From positions 1-64,000 of the forward strand of contig CAJXMG010000007.1 of NCBI GenBank assembly GCA_913056395.1: 64,000 nucleotides of DNA, written 5' to 3'. Under the pieces are notes generated by a model, which was given only the letters and a program-made list of their open reading frames with translations, had not been told where the DNA came from and ran no database searches. Below, piece after piece: positions 61,223 to 64,000 of the stretch (position 1 is the first letter of the stretch; every line of letters begins with the position of its first letter). Both the position numbers and the translations under genes were made by a program. The stretch comes from an uncultured bacterium. GTDB taxonomy: Bacteria; Planctomycetota; UBA8108; UBA1146.

Positions 61223-63472
61223 ATGACTCATGTAGTTTCAAGAGAAGTTGGGGGCAAGACCCTCAGCATCGAGACCGGCCTGATTGCCAAGCAGGCAGCC
61301 GGAGCGACCATTGTTCGCTGGGGAGACTGTGCAGTTTTCTGTGCAGTGACCTGGGGAGAGCCCCGTTTTGGCGGTGATTTCTTCCCGCTGACCGTGGACT
61401 ACCGCGAGAACAACTATGCGGCCGGAAAGATCCCTGGAGGATTCTTCAAGCGTGAAGGCCGTCCAACCACCAAGGAAATCCTGACCGCAAGGCTGATTGA
61501 CCGTCCGGTTCGTCCGTTGTTCCCCGATGGGTTCATCAAGGATGTTTCCGTAGCCTGTGCCGTACTGTCCGCGGATCGTGAAAATGACCCGGACATTCTC
61601 GCCATGATTTCGGCTTCTGCGTCTCTGAGCATTTCAGAGTTGCCTTTTGAGGGGCCCATCGGTTCCGTTCGTATTGGACGGGTCAACGGTGAGTTTGTGG
61701 TGAATCCCGATCATGCCACTCGCGAAGAGAGTGACGTGGACCTCGTTGTTGCAGCCACCAAGGAAGCGATCGTCATGGTCGAGGCCGGTGCGCTGGAAGT
61801 CGACGAGTCGGTCATGATCGATGCGCTTGAGCTGGCTCATAAAGAGTGCCAGGTCATCATCGAAATGATCGAGGAGTTGACCGGTCTTGCTGGCAAGCCG
61901 AAGATGGAGTTCGTTGCCCCTGAGGTCGACGAGGAACTTCGAAACAAGGTTCATGGCATGGCCTACGATCGCTTTCGTGAGGCGATTCGGGTCACCGGCA
62001 AGCATGAGAAAAAGCGGGCCATGGATGTCATTAGTAATGAGATCCTCGAAGAGCTCTGTCCCGCTGACCAGGTTGAGGCCGGAACCTGTCCCGATCCCAA
62101 AGATGTGAAATCGTTCCTGGGTGGGGTCAAGAAAAAGGTCGAGCGGGATCTGATCATTCAGGAATCGAGCCGTGCTGACGGCAGAGGCTTGACCGATATC
62201 CGCCAGATCGATACCGAACTCAGTTTCCTTCCGCGTACTCATGGCTCTGCCGTGTTTACCCGTGGTGAGACTCAGGCCATCGTCACTGCAACCCTTGGTA
62301 CTTCCTTTGACGAGCAGCGGATTGACGGCCTGATCGATGAGAAGCGTGAAAGATTCATGCTTCATTACAACTTCCCGGCCTATTGTGTGGGTGAGTCTTG
62401 GCCGAATCGCGGACCGAAGCGTCGGGAGATCGGACATGGTGCCCTCGCCGAGCGCTCGATTCGTTCCGTATTGCCCGATCACGATGATTTCCCTTACACC
62501 CTTCGCGTGGTCAGTGACATCACCGAGTCCAACGGATCGTCCTCCATGGCCAGTGTCTGTGGTGGAGTTCTGGCCCTGATGGACGCCGGTGTTCCCCTGA
62601 AGCGTCCGGTCGCCGGTATCGCCATGGGTCTGATCGAAGACGGTGATAACCACTACGTTCTGTCCGACATTCTCGGTAGCGAAGATGCCCATGGAGACAT
62701 GGATTTCAAAGTGACCGGAACCCAAAAAGGAATTACCGCTCTGCAGATGGACGTCAAGATCTCCGGCCTGAGCCGTGAGTTGATGGGGCGTGCTCTTGAA
62801 CAGGCCAAAGAAGGTCGAATCCATATTCTTCGTGAAATGCTCAAGAAGTTGGACCGCCCGCGCGAGGAGGTCTCTCCGCTCGCTCCGAAAATCATGCGAA
62901 TCAAGATCGATCCGGAAAAGATTGGCATCGTGATCGGCCCTTCTGGAAAAGTCATCAAAGGCATTCAGGAGGAAACTGGCGCAACTATCGAGATCGAGGA
63001 TACCGGTACGATCACGATCTGGGGCAAGGACAACGAGAGTGCAACTGCAGCCAGAGAGCACATCGAGATGTTGACCCAGGATGTCGAAGTGGGCCGCGTC
63101 TACAACGGCAAGGTCGTTTCCATCAAGGATTTCGGTTGTTTCGTCGAAGTGCTTCCTGGCCAAGAAGGTCTTGTTCACGTGTCTGAGCTTTCCGGTGATT
63201 ACGTGGACGACGTCAACTCTGTGGTCAGCCGTGGCGACGAGTTGCGCGTGAAAGTTCTTGAGAGTGATCCTCAAGGTCGCTTGCGTCTGTCTCATAAAGC
63301 CGTCCTGATTGACGAGGGCAAAATTGAGCCCACTGCTGTCGCTCAGGGGGACGGAGACCGTGGTCGCGGTGGTGATCGCGGAGGAGACCGTGGACGTGGT
63401 GGAGACCGTGGACGTGGAAGAGGTGGTGACAGGGGACGCGGTGGAGACCGCGGTCGTGATCGCCGTCGCTGA
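61223..63472 (+). CDS. pnp: Polyribonucleotide nucleotidyltransferase (PNPase) with Arg-Gly-rich tail
   Basis: PNPase degrades RNA 3' to 5' with phosphate. I moved the start from 61190 to ATG 61223 (749 aa), which follows AGGAGG. Domains in order: first RNase PH (to about 220), helical linker, second RNase PH with GTSFDEQRIDGLIDEKRERF and SDITESNGSSSMASVCGG, KH (KIGIVIGPSGKVIKGIQEETG) and S1 (VEVGRVYNGKVVSIKDFGCFVEVLPGQEGLVHVSEL). It ends in about 43 residues of Gly-Asp-Arg-Gly repeats (GGDRGRGGDRGRGRGGDR), an RGG-like extension that most PNPases lack. rpsO lies upstream and a terminator 23 nt downstream. Confidence 0.98.
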   Translation: MTHVVSREVGGKTLSIETGLIAKQAAGATIVRWGDCAVFCAVTWGEPRFGGDFFPLTVDYRENNYAAGKIPGGFFKREGRPTTKEILTARLIDRPVRPLFPDGFIKDVSVACAVLSADRENDPDILAMISASASLSISELPFEGPIGSVRIGRVNGEFVVNPDHATREESDVDLVVAATKEAIVMVEAGALEVDESVMIDALELAHKECQVIIEMIEELTGLAGKPKMEFVAPEVDEELRNKVHGMAYDRFREAIRVTGKHEKKRAMDVISNEILEELCPADQVEAGTCPDPKDVKSFLGGVKKKVERDLIIQESSRADGRGLTDIRQIDTELSFLPRTHGSAVFTRGETQAIVTATLGTSFDEQRIDGLIDEKRERFMLHYNFPAYCVGESWPNRGPKRREIGHGALAERSIRSVLPDHDDFPYTLRVVSDITESNGSSSMASVCGGVLALMDAGVPLKRPVAGIAMGLIEDGDNHYVLSDILGSEDAHGDMDFKVTGTQKGITALQMDVKISGLSRELMGRALEQAKEGRIHILREMLKKLDRPREEVSPLAPKIMRIKIDPEKIGIVIGPSGKVIKGIQEETGATIEIEDTGTITIWGKDNESATAAREHIEMLTQDVEVGRVYNGKVVSIKDFGCFVEVLPGQEGLVHVSELSGDYVDDVNSVVSRGDELRVKVLESDPQGRLRLSHKAVLIDEGKIEPTAVAQGDGDRGRGGDRGGDRGRGGDRGRGRGGDRGRGGDRGRDRRR

Positions 63473-63495
63473 TCCGCTATTGATTTGATTCTTGG

Positions 63496-63529
63496 AAGGG
63501 GCAATCCTGAGAGGGTTGCCCCTTTTTTT
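63496..63529 (+). terminator. Rho-independent terminator of pnp
   Basis: AAGGGGCAATCC (63496-63507) pairs with GGGTTGCCCCTT (63513-63524) and seven Ts follow. It lies 23 nt after the stop codon. Confidence 0.92.
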
Positions 63530-63544
63530 GTGCGAAAGTGGATT

Positions 63545-64000
63545 ATGAACCGTCTCCTTCTCAAATCTGCAAGACGCTATCCCAGTTCAGATGCTGGACT
63601 GGAAGATCTGCTGATCGATTCCGGGAAAGTGGTGCAGTGGATTCCCTCCGGGTCTGAAAACCCTTCCGTGGATCAAGTCGTCGATCTCGAGGGTCGCTGG
63701 GTGTTACCCGGATTCGTCGACAGTCATTTGCATCTTCTGTACACCGAGCAACATTCACGGCAAATCTCATTGGCCGAGAAATCCCTGGACCGCTGTATCA
63801 CTGATCTGAAGGCCGCAACCCGTGAAGGGGGTTCATTGGTCGGTCATGGCTGGAGAGATCCTCTGCCCGCTGAAATGCTGCCGACTCCGGCCGCATTTCT
63901 GGATCGCCACTTCCCGGACAAGGCTGTCCTGCTTTGGAATGCGGACTTCCACAGAGTGCTCGTGACTCCTGTGATTCTTGCTCAACTTGGCAAGGAATCG
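63545..64000 (+). CDS. Amidohydrolase family protein (N-terminal part only)
   Basis: The frame is open from ATG 63545 to the window edge (152 codons); it is not in the ORF track. The product begins NRLLLKSARRYPSSDAG, then WVLPGFVDSHLHL, the first metal-binding His pair of amidohydrolases, and GHGWRDPLPAEML, which resembles the family 3 (YtcJ-like) branch. It would be a metal-dependent hydrolase of an amide or related bond; the substrate is unknown. It starts just after the pnp terminator without a strong ribosome binding site. Confidence 0.82.
   Translation, partial: MNRLLLKSARRYPSSDAGLEDLLIDSGKVVQWIPSGSENPSVDQVVDLEGRWVLPGFVDSHLHLLYTEQHSRQISLAEKSLDRCITDLKAATREGGSLVGHGWRDPLPAEMLPTPAAFLDRHFPDKAVLLWNADFHRVLVTPVILAQLGKES

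Noticed and set aside
61634-63295. Minus-strand ORF of 553 aa over pnp
   Set aside because: Antisense shadow; PNPase on the plus strand is certain.

Overview
The window looks like a chromosomal piece from a member of the Planctomycetota. The support is the 16S rRNA sequence (a T in the GGAGGCTGC stretch, CTCACACAAGCGG instead of the usual CCCGCACAAGCGG, and GTCCCGTAACGAG), together with secreted proteins that carry GDxNGD dockerin-like tails, TSP3-type calcium repeats, an NPCBM domain and a LamG-bearing pseudopilin. The genus cannot be named from this sequence alone. Start codons are mixed. TTG and GTG starts with good Shine-Dalgarno sites are frequent, so several ORF-track starts were moved.

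Layout. 1-10.7 kb (minus strand): two long paralogous secreted multicopper oxidases, each with a 135-bp-period TSP3 repeat stalk, flank a SCO1-cytochrome c fusion. The second oxidase and the SCO gene overlap by ATGA; the first oxidase runs off the left edge. 11-14.7 kb (plus): a zinc-type dehydrogenase, a cupin, a lipoprotein and recA. 14.8-20.9 kb (plus): a GspK-like pseudopilin fused to a LamG domain, preceded by a small repeat-encoded leader ORF and followed by two overlapping paralogous secreted proteins, a strong terminator and a doubtful small gene. 20.9-26.5 kb (minus): dxr, a PDZ-rich RseP-type protease, a UbiA-type prenyltransferase and purD, closely packed. 26.6-33.3 kb (plus): lgt, then a complete linked rRNA operon (promoter, boxA, 16S, tRNA-Ile, tRNA-Ala, second boxA copy, 23S, 5S, terminator).

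33.3-37.8 kb: three crotonase-family genes and an MDR oxidoreductase (minus) diverge from a 3-hydroxyacyl-CoA dehydrogenase, forming a beta-oxidation-like set. 37.9-43.8 kb: a secreted IPT/dockerin-like protein, tRNA-Pro, a family 2 glycosyltransferase, then an overlapping trio of M29 aminopeptidase, dipeptide-epimerase-like enolase-superfamily enzyme and a YHS/TRASH-like exported protein. 43.9-48.4 kb: phosphomannomutase, and a nucleoside-salvage set (CNT transporter, purine nucleoside phosphorylase, uridine-phosphorylase-like enzyme). 48.6-55.2 kb: a VWA-domain exported protein, an NPCBM protein, a SPOR-like membrane protein, a divergent DUF89 protein and an SH3-domain secreted protein.

55.2-64 kb is an RNA-metabolism and housekeeping stretch, all on the plus strand: rny and a ymdB-like phosphoesterase; dtd, a J-domain protein, a mannose-1-phosphate guanylyltransferase and ruvX in an overlapping run; then rpsO and pnp with structured leaders, a terminator, and the start of an amidohydrolase that leaves the window. 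RNase Y and PNPase in one stretch, with hairpins ahead of rpsO and pnp, suggests post-transcriptional autoregulation. I found no insertion sequence, phage gene or CRISPR array.
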